Shown in pieces: positions 1-9,252 of a stretch of 64,000 bases of DNA. Both the position numbers and the translations under genes were made by a program. Source of the DNA: an uncultured Paenibacillaceae bacterium (GTDB taxonomy: Bacteria; Bacillota; Bacilli; Aneurinibacillales; Aneurinibacillaceae). The stretch spans positions 1 through 64,000 of the forward strand of contig CAMLDI010000016.1 in the NCBI GenBank assembly GCA_946478845.1, written 5' to 3'. Within the stretch, counting starts at the first letter, position 1. The number at the start of each line of letters is the position of its first letter. Below the pieces are notes generated by a model that did not search any database, was not told where the DNA came from, and worked only from the letters and a program-made list of their open reading frames with translations.

Positions 1-10
1 ACAAAACGAT

Positions 11-34
11 AACCACCAGGAATGGTGGTTTTTC
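11..34 (+). terminator. Hairpin terminator of the upstream gene
   Basis: An 8-bp perfect stem (AACCACCA at 11-18, TGGTGGTT at 23-30) with a GGAA loop is followed by a short T stretch. It lies before nusB and probably ends the gene just outside the window. Confidence 0.6.
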
Positions 35-87
35 CATTTGTGTAAGCTAAGTACATAAGAGAGGGTCAAAAAAAAGGGATGATTTTA

Positions 88-513
88 ATGAATCGGAGAA
101 AAGCCCGCGAAAATGCGGTTAAAGTTTTATTTCAAATGGATTTAGCACAGGTGGATTTGGATTATGCTCTTCTTCATCAAATTGATGATGAAGAAAATCC
201 CCAGGAAGATGTAGAGAATGATTTTTTTGTAAAACTTATTAAAGGAACAAATGAAAATCTGGAACAAATTGATCAATTGATTCGTAAACATCTTCGTGGG
301 TGGACACTGGAACGATTATCTGTAGTAGACCGTGCAATCTTGCGCCTGGCTACCTTCGAGATGTATTTCCTAAAGGATATGCCTGCGGGAGTCACTTTGA
401 ATGAAGCCATTGAATTGGCGAAAACCTTTGGTACCGATGAATCCCCCAAATTTATTAATGGGGTATTATCTGGCCTGGTGAAAGATTCTGGGAAACTGAA
501 GGAAAGGTCGTAA
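88..513 (+). CDS. nusB: Transcription antitermination factor NusB
   Basis: Small all-helical RNA-binding protein that, with NusE (S10), binds boxA RNA and supports antitermination of rRNA operons in the cytoplasm. The N-terminus MNRRKARENAVKVLFQMD and the late segment VLNEAIELAK-like (here VTLNEAIELAKTFG, followed by KFINGVLSGL) are NusB hallmarks, and 141 residues is the usual length. I start at the ATG at 88, because AAAGGGA lies 7-8 bases upstream; the ATG at 79 would sit on top of that ribosome site. It is followed after 5 bases by the TsaD-like gene and belongs to the conserved nusB-folD-xseAB-ispA-dxs block. Confidence 0.96.
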   Translation: MNRRKARENAVKVLFQMDLAQVDLDYALLHQIDDEENPQEDVENDFFVKLIKGTNENLEQIDQLIRKHLRGWTLERLSVVDRAILRLATFEMYFLKDMPAGVTLNEAIELAKTFGTDESPKFINGVLSGLVKDSGKLKERS

Positions 514-518
514 GTTGG

Positions 519-1493
519 ATGGATGTGATTCTTGGGATTGATACCAGCAACTATCGAACTTCTTTATGCTTAATTAATTTGCAGGGAAGTATTGTAGCGG
601 AAGAAAAACAGTTGCTAATGGTAGAGACAGGAAAAAGAGGATTGCAACAATCGGAAGCCCTATTTCAGCATATAAAACAGTTACCTTTACTGGCTAAAAA
701 TATGGCCATGAATCATTATCGGTTAGTGGCTGTAGCTGTAAGCCGTAAGCCTCGGCCTGTAGATGGAAGTTACATGCCCGTATTTCTAGCCGGTGAGACG
801 GTAGCTGAAATGATTAGCCATTTTCAGCAGATTCCTTTAATTTATACAACACATCAGGAAGGGCATATTGCTGCGGGAGAATACACTCTGGAGAAACCAT
901 TGGAAAAGGATCATTTTTTGGCTGTTCATCTTTCGGGTGGTACCAGTGAATTAATAGATTGCCGCCGTCATGATGGGGGATATGAGATCCACCAGTTAGG
1001 GGGCACAAAGGACCTTCATGCAGGCCAGTTAATTGACCGCATTGGTGTGGCTTTGGGACTTCCTTTTCCTTCAGGGCCATATTTAGAAGAAATGGGTCGT
1101 ACAATCAACGGTGAAGAGAAGGATTTTTCCGTTCCCTCTTCTGTAAATGGATATTGGTTTAGTTTTTCTGGCCCTGAAGCAGCTCTGTTGCGAGCCTATA
1201 AGGAGGGCGTATCCCTGGCTAAAATTGCCCGTGGGGCAGAGTCTTGTATTGCAAACACCCTGGAAAAAGTTTTGCGAAAAGCCATTGAAGAAGGCTATCC
1301 AAAGGATGTTCTTGTTGTTGGTGGAGTGGCAGCCAATAGCTATATACGGAATCGTTTAATCCATCGATTATCTCCCAGGTCCATTGGCGCCCGCCTTTAC
1401 TTTGCTGACCCCCACTATTCAGGGGACAATGCCTTCGGTGTGGCTCGAATTGGATTAAATCAATATAAAAGACTAAAGGCGAACGTTATCTAA
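519..1493 (+). CDS. TsaD/Kae1-like ASKHA protein (O-sialoglycoprotein endopeptidase-like paralogue)
   Basis: A 324-residue protein of the Kae1/TsaD/YgjD superfamily. The first residues MDVILGIDTSNYRTS form the ASKHA phosphate-binding loop, HQEGHIAAG near residue 111 is the metal-binding HxEGH motif, and VVGGVAANSYIRNRL near 268 is the adenosine-binding loop. True TsaD makes the t6A37 tRNA modification together with TsaB and TsaE; none of those genes is nearby and the sequence is divergent, so this looks like the paralogue that some Bacillales carry between nusB and folD. Its substrate is unknown to me. It starts 5 bases after nusB and is likely co-transcribed with it. Confidence 0.82.
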   Translation: MDVILGIDTSNYRTSLCLINLQGSIVAEEKQLLMVETGKRGLQQSEALFQHIKQLPLLAKNMAMNHYRLVAVAVSRKPRPVDGSYMPVFLAGETVAEMISHFQQIPLIYTTHQEGHIAAGEYTLEKPLEKDHFLAVHLSGGTSELIDCRRHDGGYEIHQLGGTKDLHAGQLIDRIGVALGLPFPSGPYLEEMGRTINGEEKDFSVPSSVNGYWFSFSGPEAALLRAYKEGVSLAKIARGAESCIANTLEKVLRKAIEEGYPKDVLVVGGVAANSYIRNRLIHRLSPRSIGARLYFADPHYSGDNAFGVARIGLNQYKRLKANVI

Positions 1494-1595
1494 CGATTTC
1501 TGTATTAACTTTCGTTTTTTCTCAAGGTTACTTTACATTTATCCCTTTTTTTCGATAAACTGATTAAGGAAAAGAATTGTAGGAGGTATTTTTTC

Positions 1596-2450
1596 ATGGC
1601 AGCAGAAATTATTAGCGGGAAAGAAGTAGCAGCGGATATTCGTGGCCAATTGAAAGAAGAAGTTTCAGGTTTAAAGGAAAAAGACATTCATCCCGGATTA
1701 GCTGTTATTCTTGTTGGTGAAGATCCAGCATCCCAATCCTATGTTAAAGGAAAAGCCCGTGGCTGTGAAGAAGTAGGGTTATATTCTGAAGTTATTTTAA
1801 AAGATGCATCGATTACCCAGGAAGAGCTATTAACTGAAATCGACCGTTTAAATAAAGATCCAAAAATTCATGGTATCCTTGTGCAACTTCCATTGCCAAA
1901 ACATATTTCCGAAAAAGCGGTGATTGATTATATTACTCCAGAGAAGGATGTAGATGGCTTCACTCCAGTGAATGTAGGAAATTTAGTCATTGGCGGAGAA
2001 TGTTATTTGCCATGTACACCTCATGGAATTATTGAGTTAATTAAGCGTTCTGGCCGTTCTATTGCAGGGAAACATGCTGTAGTCATTGGTCGCAGTAATA
2101 TTGTAGGCAAACCTGTATCCTTATTGTTGCTGCAAGAAAATGCTACAGTTACTATTGCCCATTCACGTACAGAAAATCTGGCAGAAGTAGCCCGTCAAGC
2201 AGACATTCTTGTTGTGGCTGTTGGACGAGCTAAAATGGCAGGTGCAGATTATGTGAAGCCAGGGGCAGTGGTTATTGATGTTGGGGTTAACCGTGGTGAA
2301 GATGGAAAATTGGTTGGAGATGTTGATTTTGAAGAAGTAAAAGAAATCGCTAGCTTCCTCACCCCTGTACCAGGTGGGGTTGGGCCTATGACCATTACCA
2401 TGTTATTAAAGAATACAGTAGAAGCCGCAAAAAGAATTTGCGGAGCTTAA
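1596..2450 (+). CDS. folD: Bifunctional methylenetetrahydrofolate dehydrogenase/cyclohydrolase FolD
   Basis: Interconverts 5,10-methylene-, 5,10-methenyl- and 10-formyl-tetrahydrofolate, feeding purine, thymidylate and formyl-Met synthesis. The 284-residue sequence shows the catalytic-lysine segment [14 protein letters not shown] (about 50-63), [23 protein letters not shown], the [10 protein letters not shown] substrate loop and the NADP-binding [14 protein letters not shown]. Length is normal. A strong AGGAGGT lies at 1581-1587. A 100-base gap upstream suggests it may have its own promoter within the nusB operon. Confidence 0.97.
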   Translation: MAAEIISGKEVAADIRGQLKEEVSGLKEKDIHPGLAVILVGEDPASQSYVKGKARGCEEVGLYSEVILKDASITQEELLTEIDRLNKDPKIHGILVQLPLPKHISEKAVIDYITPEKDVDGFTPVNVGNLVIGGECYLPCTPHGIIELIKRSGRSIAGKHAVVIGRSNIVGKPVSLLLLQENATVTIAHSRTENLAEVARQADILVVAVGRAKMAGADYVKPGAVVIDVGVNRGEDGKLVGDVDFEEVKEIASFLTPVPGGVGPMTITMLLKNTVEAAKRICGA

Positions 2451-2480
2451 TATAAAATAATTCATTGCGGGAGGGGAACT

Positions 2481-3842
2481 ATGAAAGAGACCCGGTTCAT
2501 ATATTCTGTCAAAGAAATTACCCGCAAAATTAAAAATCTCTTTGAACAGGATGAAGACCTGCAAGATGTTTGGATCAGAGGGGAATTATCTAATTTTACC
2601 CATCATTCCAGCGGCCATATGTATTTTACCGTAAAGGATGAGTCCAGTCGGATGCGTGGGGTGATGTTCGCAGGAAATAATCGTTACCTTCGTTTTCTTC
2701 CTAAAAATGGGGATCGAGTCATTATTCGAGGTTCCATTACCATTTTTGAACGGGATGGGCAATATCAATTGTATGCAAAGGAAATGCAACCCGATGGAAT
2801 TGGGAGTCTGTATTTAGCTTATGAACAATTGAAGGAGAGGCTTAGCAAAGAAGGGTTATTTGACCATCAATATAAAATGCCTATTCCATCTTATCCGAAA
2901 ACCATTGGTGTGATTACTTCACCTACAGGGGCAGCAATCCGGGACATTATCACGACCATACACCGCCGCTATCCTTTAGGGAAAATTCTCCTTCTTCCAG
3001 TTCTCGTACAGGGAGAACAAGCCCCGTCTTCCATCAGTCAGGCGATTGATCATATGAATCAAAGAAATGAAGCAGATGTACTGATTATTGGGCGTGGGGG
3101 TGGTTCCATTGAAGAATTGTGGGCCTTTAATGAAGAAATCGTTGCTCGCAGTATCTTTCATTCGAAGATTCCCATTATCTCTGCAGTGGGCCATGAAACG
3201 GATTTTACCATTGCTGATTTTGTAGCAGATATTCGGGCAGCAACCCCAACAGCTGCTGCAGAAATTGCTGTCCCCCATATTCTGGAGTTGCGGGAGAAAA
3301 TTGACCGTTTACAAGACCGGATGCTAGGCGCAATGAGGCATCAAGTGGATGATGGACGCAACCGTTTACTAAGAGCGGAGAAATCCTATGTATTTCGTCA
3401 ACCAGGCCGTCAGGTATTGCAATACCAGCAAGCTTTAGATCGCTTACAGGACCGCTTGAAGTTCACTATGAAAGAGAAAATCACAGTACAACAGAATCGT
3501 TGGAAAGAAAAACATCGGATGCTCCTTTCTTTTGCGCCAGATATGAAGATTGAACTTCTATATAAACAAAATCAACAATTAAAGCATCGTTTAGAACGTG
3601 CCATGAATGCTTTATGGCGTGATCGGGTGCGGCAGGCAGATCATCTGATGGGGAAACTAGATGCCTTAAGTCCCTTAAAAGTCATGGGCAGAGGATATGC
3701 CCTGGTTTTTAAAGAGGATGAAGAAAAGAAAATGTTGGTTAAATCTGTGAGAGTTGTAGAAACAGGTGATCATATACGAGTTAAATTATCAGATGGGGAG
3801 CTTGCCTGTGAGGTTCACGGGAAGAAAGAGGAGGTTCAATAA
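2481..3842 (+). CDS. xseA: Exodeoxyribonuclease VII large subunit
   Basis: Catalytic subunit of exonuclease VII, which degrades single-stranded DNA in both directions during repair. The N-terminal OB fold (about 8-105, DVWIRGELSNF, GHMYFTVKDE) is followed by the catalytic domain with IGVITSPTGAAIRDI, RGGGSIEELWAFNEE and SAVGHETDFTIADFVAD, then long coiled-coil helices that bind XseB, and a C-terminal strand (GRGYALVF). At 453 residues it has full length. xseB starts on the very next base, so the two subunits are translationally linked. Confidence 0.97.
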   Translation: MKETRFIYSVKEITRKIKNLFEQDEDLQDVWIRGELSNFTHHSSGHMYFTVKDESSRMRGVMFAGNNRYLRFLPKNGDRVIIRGSITIFERDGQYQLYAKEMQPDGIGSLYLAYEQLKERLSKEGLFDHQYKMPIPSYPKTIGVITSPTGAAIRDIITTIHRRYPLGKILLLPVLVQGEQAPSSISQAIDHMNQRNEADVLIIGRGGGSIEELWAFNEEIVARSIFHSKIPIISAVGHETDFTIADFVADIRAATPTAAAEIAVPHILELREKIDRLQDRMLGAMRHQVDDGRNRLLRAEKSYVFRQPGRQVLQYQQALDRLQDRLKFTMKEKITVQQNRWKEKHRMLLSFAPDMKIELLYKQNQQLKHRLERAMNALWRDRVRQADHLMGKLDALSPLKVMGRGYALVFKEDEEKKMLVKSVRVVETGDHIRVKLSDGELACEVHGKKEEVQ

Positions 3843-4088
3843 ATGGAAAAGACAAATGAAGAATTGTCTTTTGAGGTAGCCATGAAACGATTGGAATCCG
3901 TTGTTGAACAACTTGAGGGTGGGGAAGTTCCCCTTGAAGAAGCGATTGCCCTTTTTCAAGAGGGGATGGAGCTATCCCGGGTGTGTAATCGTAAACTAAC
4001 GGATGTGGAGCATAAAATTGAAATGCTAATGGAAAAAGAAGGCCAATTGACTCCTACACCTTTTGAGTTGGAGGGAAATCAGGAGTGA
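3843..4088 (+). CDS. xseB: Exodeoxyribonuclease VII small subunit
   Basis: An 81-residue helical hairpin protein that coats the XseA coiled coil. SFEVAMKRLESVVEQLEGGEVPLEEAIALFQEG is the near-invariant XseB core (positions about 8-40), followed by a short acidic tail. The ATG at 3843 abuts the xseA stop, with GAGGAGG placed inside the end of xseA. Its TGA overlaps the GTG start of ispA by four bases, so xseA-xseB-ispA form a tightly coupled unit. Confidence 0.96.
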   Translation: MEKTNEELSFEVAMKRLESVVEQLEGGEVPLEEAIALFQEGMELSRVCNRKLTDVEHKIEMLMEKEGQLTPTPFELEGNQE

Positions 4089-4975
4089 GTGAATTAAAGA
4101 GTTTTATGCAAGGGAAAAGCAACATCATTGAAATTGAACTAAGGAAATATTTGACCGATAAGGGCATTCCTGAGAATCTCCAGCAATCCATGGCTTATTC
4201 AGTGGATGCTGGAGGAAAAAGAATGAGGCCTATTTTAATTTTGGCTACTCTGGAAGCGTTAGGGCAGCCATCAGACAAGGGATTGGCTGTGGCTTGTGCG
4301 GTGGAAATGTTACACACTTATTCTTTGATCCACGATGACCTGCCCGCAATGGATAATGACGATTACCGTCGTGGCAAATTAACCAATCATAAAATGTTTG
4401 GTGAAGGAATGGCCATATTGGCAGGGGACGGTTTATTAACATTTGCCTTCGAAATTATTAGCAGCGGGGCCTATGAAGGGGTCCAACCTCAGGGAATTAT
4501 ACAGATTGTTAGGGAATTAGCTCTTTATGCAGGGCCAAAAGGAATGGTAGGCGGCCAGGTAGCAGATTTAGAAGGGGAAAATAAAACCCTTTCTCTCGAG
4601 GAGTTACAATATATCCATCAACATAAAACTGCTGATCTTTTAATTTTCTGTGTCAGGGCTGGAGCTATTTTAGCAGGTGCCAGTGCAAAACAATTAACCA
4701 ATTTAACCCAGTATGCACAACATATTGGCATGGCTTTTCAAATCCAGGATGATATACTGGATGTTATGGGCGATCAAGAAAAAATGGGCAAACCGGTGGG
4801 CAGCGATGAGAAATTAAATAAATCCACATACCCCTCTTTATTAGGTATGGAAGAATCTCAACGTCTCCTTGAAGAACATGTACAATCTGCCCTGCAAGCG
4901 TTAGAGGCAGCAGAATTAACAGATTCCCGGGTACTTGCTTCTCTTGCTCGCTTTATACAGCAAAGAGATCATTAA
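4085..4975 (+). CDS. ispA: Polyprenyl (farnesyl/geranyl) diphosphate synthase IspA
   Basis: Condenses dimethylallyl diphosphate or geranyl diphosphate with isopentenyl diphosphate, giving the C15 precursor of quinones and undecaprenyl phosphate. Visible are GGKRMRP (about 43-49), the first aspartate-rich motif DDLPAMDND (about 84-92), GQVADL, and the second aspartate-rich motif QIQDDILD. The length of 296 residues fits IspA/YqiD. The GTG start at 4085 overlaps the xseB stop (GTGA), and an AGGAGTGAG region provides ribosome binding. dxs follows 99 bases later, so the start and middle of isoprenoid synthesis sit together. Confidence 0.95.
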   Translation: MSELKSFMQGKSNIIEIELRKYLTDKGIPENLQQSMAYSVDAGGKRMRPILILATLEALGQPSDKGLAVACAVEMLHTYSLIHDDLPAMDNDDYRRGKLTNHKMFGEGMAILAGDGLLTFAFEIISSGAYEGVQPQGIIQIVRELALYAGPKGMVGGQVADLEGENKTLSLEELQYIHQHKTADLLIFCVRAGAILAGASAKQLTNLTQYAQHIGMAFQIQDDILDVMGDQEKMGKPVGSDEKLNKSTYPSLLGMEESQRLLEEHVQSALQALEAAELTDSRVLASLARFIQQRDH

Positions 4976-4982
4976 TAAAGAT

Positions 4983-5012
4983 GCCGTAGCCAGATGGTTG
5001 CGGCTTCAGTTG
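4983..5012 (+). terminator. Weak hairpin between ispA and dxs
   Basis: GCCGTAGCC (4983-4991) pairs with GGTTGCGGC (4996-5004) through nine pairs, two of them G-U, followed by TTCAGTTGTTGTTT. The tail is not a clean U run, so termination may be partial. Confidence 0.4.
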
Positions 5013-5074
5013 TTGTTTAATATCAGTTTGTGATAACATAATGAAAACCATGCAGTGAAAGTGAGGAGTTTTCC

Positions 5075-6958
5075 TTGTTAGCATCTATACATTCCCCGGA
5101 ACAGTTGAAAAAATTAAATACACAACAACTGGTGCAATTGGCTGGGGAGATTCGAGAATTTCTCGTATCCAATTTGGCGGTAACTGGCGGGCATTTAGCC
5201 CCTAATCTTGGTGTTGTAGAATTAACTCTGGCATTACACACTGTGTTTAACAGTCCCCAGGATAAATTGATTTGGGATGTTGGGCATCAAGCCTATGTCC
5301 ATAAAATCCTAACGGGTCGCATGAATCGTTTTAGTACTTTAAGAAAATATAAAGGGCTCTGTGGATTTCCTAAGTGTTCTGAAAGTGTTCATGATGTTTG
5401 GGAAACAGGGCATAGCAGCACATCCTTGTCTGCAGCGATGGGAATGGCCATTGCCCGTGATTTGAAAAAGGACAAGAACCATGTGGTTGCTATTATCGGA
5501 GATGGTGCGTTGACCGGTGGAATGGCTTTTGAAGCATTAAACCATATCGGCCATGAAAAAAGGGATTTAATTGTTGTTCTTAATGATAATGAAATGTCTA
5601 TTGCCGAAAATGTAGGGGCGTTACACAAGTATTTAAGCAACCTTCGCACCAATGGAAGTTATCTTCAGGCAAAGAAGGAAGTGGAACAGCTACTTAAGAA
5701 AATTCCCGCAGTAGGCGGCACCATGGCTCGCCTGGCTGAACGCCTGAAAGATAGCCTCAAATATCTGTTGGTATCCGGTGTGCTCTTTGAAGAATTAGGA
5801 TTAACTTATTTTGGTCCTATTGATGGCCATAATATTAACGATTTGATGGAAAACATGAAAAGGGCGAAGAAAACGAAAGGCCCTGTTCTTCTACATGTGA
5901 TTACAAAAAAAGGGAAAGGCTATGCTCCAGCAGAAGCGGATTCGGATACTTTCCATGGCCTGGGCCAATATAAAGTGGACAGTGGCGAAGTGATTAAAAC
6001 AGAAGGCCCTCCTTCTTACACCAGTATATTTTCTCGTACCATAGTACGGTTAGGGAAAGAAGATGAACGAATTGTTGCAATTACAGCAGCTATGCCTGGT
6101 GGAACAGGATTGAAAGATTTTGCTGAAAAGTATCCTGATCGATTTTTTGATGTAGGCATTGCAGAACAACATGCTACTACCCTCGCCGGGGCGATTGCTT
6201 CCCAGGGGTTAAAACCTGTTTTTGCGGTCTATTCTACTTTCTTGCAGCGGGGATATGACCAGTTATTGCATGATGTGTGCCGGCAAAATTTAAATGTGGT
6301 CTTTGCTGTGGATCGTGCAGGATTGGTTGGCGCTGATGGGGAAACCCATCAGGGGGTTTTTGATGTCGCATTTATGCGTATGATTCCCAATATGACCATT
6401 ATGATGCCGAAGGATGAAAATGAACTTCAGCATATGTTATATACTTCTTTCCAATATAATGATGGGCCAATCGCGGTTCGGTATCCTCGAGGAAATGGGG
6501 AAGGGGTACCTTTGGATGAAGAATTCCATGAGATCCCTATTGGAAAAGGGGAGATTTTATCTCAAGGGGAAAACGTGGCAATTGTTGCCTTTGGCAATAT
6601 GGTACCTACAGCTCTGCAAGCCGCTACCATCTTAAAAGGGGAGGGTATGCAACCACTGGTCGTTAATGCCCGTTTTGCCAAACCTCTTGATGAAGAATTA
6701 CTTTTTACACTTGCCAGAGAAGGTTATTCCATCATCACTTTAGAAGAAGGATGCATTACAGGGGGTTTTGGCAGCGCTGTTATGGAAACTTTATCTCATG
6801 CTGGTTTCTATCATACAGTTGTAGAATGTATGGGTGTGCCGGATGAATTTATTGAACATGGTAGTGTGAAAGAGCAAAGGGAGGAAATGGGTCTGACTCC
6901 GGATGTGGTTGCAAAGAAAGTGATTTCTTTGTGGCCGGCTCAGAGACAGCGCGCATAA
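5075..6958 (+). CDS. dxs: 1-deoxy-D-xylulose-5-phosphate synthase
   Basis: Thiamine-diphosphate enzyme joining pyruvate and glyceraldehyde 3-phosphate in the first step of the methylerythritol phosphate pathway. [15 protein letters not shown] (about 148-162) is the ThDP/Mg motif, [14 protein letters not shown] the preceding active-site segment, DVGIAEQHA and [15 protein letters not shown] mark the pyrimidine domain, and the C-terminal transketolase domain carries [14 protein letters not shown]. At 627 residues it is full length. The start is a TTG at 5075 with GTGAGGAG 6-13 bases upstream; no in-frame ATG gives a complete N-terminus. Confidence 0.96.
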   Translation: MLASIHSPEQLKKLNTQQLVQLAGEIREFLVSNLAVTGGHLAPNLGVVELTLALHTVFNSPQDKLIWDVGHQAYVHKILTGRMNRFSTLRKYKGLCGFPKCSESVHDVWETGHSSTSLSAAMGMAIARDLKKDKNHVVAIIGDGALTGGMAFEALNHIGHEKRDLIVVLNDNEMSIAENVGALHKYLSNLRTNGSYLQAKKEVEQLLKKIPAVGGTMARLAERLKDSLKYLLVSGVLFEELGLTYFGPIDGHNINDLMENMKRAKKTKGPVLLHVITKKGKGYAPAEADSDTFHGLGQYKVDSGEVIKTEGPPSYTSIFSRTIVRLGKEDERIVAITAAMPGGTGLKDFAEKYPDRFFDVGIAEQHATTLAGAIASQGLKPVFAVYSTFLQRGYDQLLHDVCRQNLNVVFAVDRAGLVGADGETHQGVFDVAFMRMIPNMTIMMPKDENELQHMLYTSFQYNDGPIAVRYPRGNGEGVPLDEEFHEIPIGKGEILSQGENVAIVAFGNMVPTALQAATILKGEGMQPLVVNARFAKPLDEELLFTLAREGYSIITLEEGCITGGFGSAVMETLSHAGFYHTVVECMGVPDEFIEHGSVKEQREEMGLTPDVVAKKVISLWPAQRQRA

Positions 6959-6963
6959 ATCAT

Positions 6964-7779
6964 ATGGGGAAAAAAGAACGATTAGATGTTCGTTTAGTAC
7001 AAGAAGGCTTTACCTCCAGCCGGGAAAAGGCAAGAGCAGTGATTATGGCTGGACTGGTTTATGTTGAAAATGAAAGAATGGATAAACCGGGTATGAAAGT
7101 GGATTTGGATTGCCCAATCACAGTAAAAGGACAAGTGCATCCTTATGTAAGCCGGGGTGGATTGAAATTAGAAAAAGCAATTAAGGCCTTTTCCCTGAAT
7201 TTAAGGGAAAAGGTAATTATGGATATTGGCGCTTCCACTGGAGGCTTTACCGATTGTGCTTTGCAAAATGGGGCTCGCCTGGTTTATGCCATTGATGTAG
7301 GATATGGCCAATTGGACTGGTCATTACGGCAAAATGAACAAGTGGTCGTGATGGAACGTACTAACTTTCGTTACCTTACTCCCCAGGAATGGGAAGGGGA
7401 AGCCATTGATTTTGCCACTATTGATGTGTCTTTCATTTCGTTGCGCATTATTTTGCCTGTGCTCAAAGATTTCCTGAAAATTGGCGGCGGTGTAGTGGCG
7501 TTAATTAAGCCTCAATTTGAAGCAGGAAGAGAACAGGTAGGGAAACACGGAGTTGTGAGAGACCCGGCTGTTCACCTGCAAGTCATTGAAAATATTGCGT
7601 CTTTTAGCGCAACATTGGGGTATACTATCAAAGGCCTTTCTTTCTCTCCGATAACGGGAGGAGAAGGAAATATTGAATTTTTACTTTATCTTGAGTGGGA
7701 AGACAAAGCCCAGGGATATCCGGACCATTTTGCTGAATTAATGAAGAAAACCGTGCAAGAAGCCCATAATGTTTTTTAA
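6964..7779 (+). CDS. tlyA: TlyA family RNA methyltransferase (S4 + FtsJ-like domains)
   Basis: Predicted 2'-O-ribose methyltransferase of rRNA, often described as a hemolysin homologue. An N-terminal S4 RNA-binding domain (ERLDVRLVQEGFTSSREKARAVIMAG) precedes a Rossmann methyltransferase with the SAM motif DIGASTGGFTDCALQNGA and DVSFISLRIILP. I chose the ATG at 6964 (271 residues) since MGKKERLDVRLV matches the family N-terminus; an earlier in-frame GTG at 6931 lies within dxs. No good Shine-Dalgarno is visible, so translation may be coupled to the dxs stop five bases upstream. Confidence 0.92.
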   Translation: MGKKERLDVRLVQEGFTSSREKARAVIMAGLVYVENERMDKPGMKVDLDCPITVKGQVHPYVSRGGLKLEKAIKAFSLNLREKVIMDIGASTGGFTDCALQNGARLVYAIDVGYGQLDWSLRQNEQVVVMERTNFRYLTPQEWEGEAIDFATIDVSFISLRIILPVLKDFLKIGGGVVALIKPQFEAGREQVGKHGVVRDPAVHLQVIENIASFSATLGYTIKGLSFSPITGGEGNIEFLLYLEWEDKAQGYPDHFAELMKKTVQEAHNVF

Positions 7780-7791
7780 TAAACGAAAGAG

Positions 7792-7820
7792 AAAAAGGCG
7801 GGGGCTCCCGCCTTTTCTTT
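7792..7820 (+). terminator. Terminator after tlyA
   Basis: AAAAGGCGGG (7793-7802) pairs with CCCGCCTTTT (7807-7816), a 10-bp perfect stem with a 4-base loop and U-rich tail. It separates the ispA-dxs-tlyA run from nadK. Confidence 0.85.
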
Positions 7821-7848
7821 GGTTTTTCCCAGAAAAACAATGTATAAT
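7820..7848 (+). promoter_or_regulatory. Probable sigma-A promoter of nadK
   Basis: A perfect TATAAT at 7843-7848 directly follows the tlyA terminator. The -35 region 17 bases upstream (TGGTTT at 7820-7825) is weak. This would start a new unit nadK-argR-recN. Confidence 0.5.
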
Positions 7849-7898
7849 AGGAAAAAAGATTAACTTGCTGTTCACCCTTATTCAAAGAGGTGTTTTTT

Positions 7899-8762
7899 TT
7901 GACGACCATCGGGATCGCTTTAAATAAAGATAAACCACATGCTTTTCACGTTGCTATTGAATTAATTCGTTTATTAGAGGAAAAAAAGGCCAAAGTGTTT
8001 ATTGATGATACAGTAGCATCAGATATTGGACGTGCAGATCTTTCTTTACCCATATCAGATTTTCACGAATTCGTGGATATTCTGTTTGTACTTGGGGGGG
8101 ATGGGACCTTATTAGGTTTTGCCAGGGAAATTTCCCATTATTCCATTCCTATTTTAGGCATTAATCTGGGCCATCTTGGTTTTCTTTCTGAAGCGGAACC
8201 GGCAGACCTTCCCCAGGCCATTGATAAAATACTAAATGGCCATTATTATGTGGAACATCGGATGATGTTAGAGACAGAAGTTATTCGCAACGGAGAAGTA
8301 ATTTATCCATCTATTGCCTTAAATGATATTGGCATTGCTAAAGGCAGTTTCAATCGTATGATTAAATGTGCGGTTTATGCTGATGATTTATATGTTGGGA
8401 CCTTCAATGGGGATGGAGTGATTGTTTCAACCCCAACAGGGTCGACTGCTTATTCACTATCTGCTGGCGGTCCTATTGTTGTTCCATATATTAGTGTGAT
8501 TTTACTTACACCTGTTGCACCACATTCTCTAACAGCCAGACCTTTTGTTTTTCCTGCTGATGAAGAAATACATATTATTGTGGAATCAACCCATAAAGAT
8601 ATTGGATTAACCATTGATGGACAATTAGGATATCCTTTAGAAGCGAAAGATAAAATTGTGATTCGGCGTTCAGCCAATATTACTTCATTAATTAAATGGG
8701 AAGAACGGAGCTTTTTTGAAGTAATACGGAAGAAGTTACATGGGGAGGAAGGGGATTCATGA
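7899..8762 (+). CDS. nadK: NAD kinase
   Basis: Phosphorylates NAD to NADP using ATP or polyphosphate. The GGDGT signature is at residues 66-70 ([18 protein letters not shown]), followed by [28 protein letters not shown] and [19 protein letters not shown] use the TTG at 7899 (287 residues), which lies seven bases after AAAGAGGTG; a GTG at 7890 inside that ribosome site would add three residues. The TGA overlaps the argR start codon (ATGA), so the two genes are translationally coupled. Confidence 0.94.
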   Translation: MTTIGIALNKDKPHAFHVAIELIRLLEEKKAKVFIDDTVASDIGRADLSLPISDFHEFVDILFVLGGDGTLLGFAREISHYSIPILGINLGHLGFLSEAEPADLPQAIDKILNGHYYVEHRMMLETEVIRNGEVIYPSIALNDIGIAKGSFNRMIKCAVYADDLYVGTFNGDGVIVSTPTGSTAYSLSAGGPIVVPYISVILLTPVAPHSLTARPFVFPADEEIHIIVESTHKDIGLTIDGQLGYPLEAKDKIVIRRSANITSLIKWEERSFFEVIRKKLHGEEGDS

Positions 8763-9241
8763 GTGATCAACAAGCGGGAAAAAGCATGAATAAAGGGCAG
8801 CGGCATATTAAAATTCGTGAATTAATCACCAAGTTTGATATTGAAACCCAGGATGAATTAGTTGATTTTCTGTATAGTGATGGGTTCCATGTTACACAGG
8901 CTACAGTATCAAGAGACATAAAAGAATTGCAATTAATTAAAGTGCCCACTCATGATGGAAAATATAAATATTCTCTGCCTTCACCTTCAGATCAGCGTTT
9001 TAATATTCACCTTAAATTAAAACGGACCTTGATTGACAGTTTTATTAGCATTGATCAGGCAGATAATTTATTGGTGATGAAAACCATGCCAGGAAACGCC
9101 AATGCAGTTGGTGCCCTCATTGATAATTTAGATTGGCAGGAAATCATGGGCACGATTTGTGGAGATGATACGATCCTGATTATTTGCCGAACAAAGGAGA
9201 ATGGAGAGGAAGTATCCAAGCGTTTTCTTGATATGTTATAG
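8759..9241 (+). CDS. argR: Arginine repressor ArgR/AhrC
   Basis: Hexameric arginine-sensing DNA-binding regulator of arginine synthesis and catabolism. The N-terminal winged helix contains [19 protein letters not shown]; the C-terminal oligomerisation and arginine-binding domain contains [18 protein letters not shown] and [14 protein letters not shown]. The ATG at 8759 follows GGGGAGGAAGGGG and overlaps nadK; the usual family start [12 protein letters not shown] corresponds to the ATG at 8786, so a nine-residue shorter form is possible. In B. subtilis the ahrC mRNA is a target of the SR1 RNA, and an SR1P-like gene is present at 19979. Confidence 0.94.
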   Translation: MSDQQAGKSMNKGQRHIKIRELITKFDIETQDELVDFLYSDGFHVTQATVSRDIKELQLIKVPTHDGKYKYSLPSPSDQRFNIHLKLKRTLIDSFISIDQADNLLVMKTMPGNANAVGALIDNLDWQEIMGTICGDDTILIICRTKENGEEVSKRFLDML

Positions 9242-9252
9242 GGAGGAAAACC

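Noticed and set aside
814..1104. Minus-strand frame of 96 codons inside the TsaD-like gene
   Set aside because: It is antisense to a clearly conserved coding region, has no ribosome site and no recognisable product; the same holds for the other long antisense frames in dxs, xseA, ftsA, ftsZ and the PBP genes.
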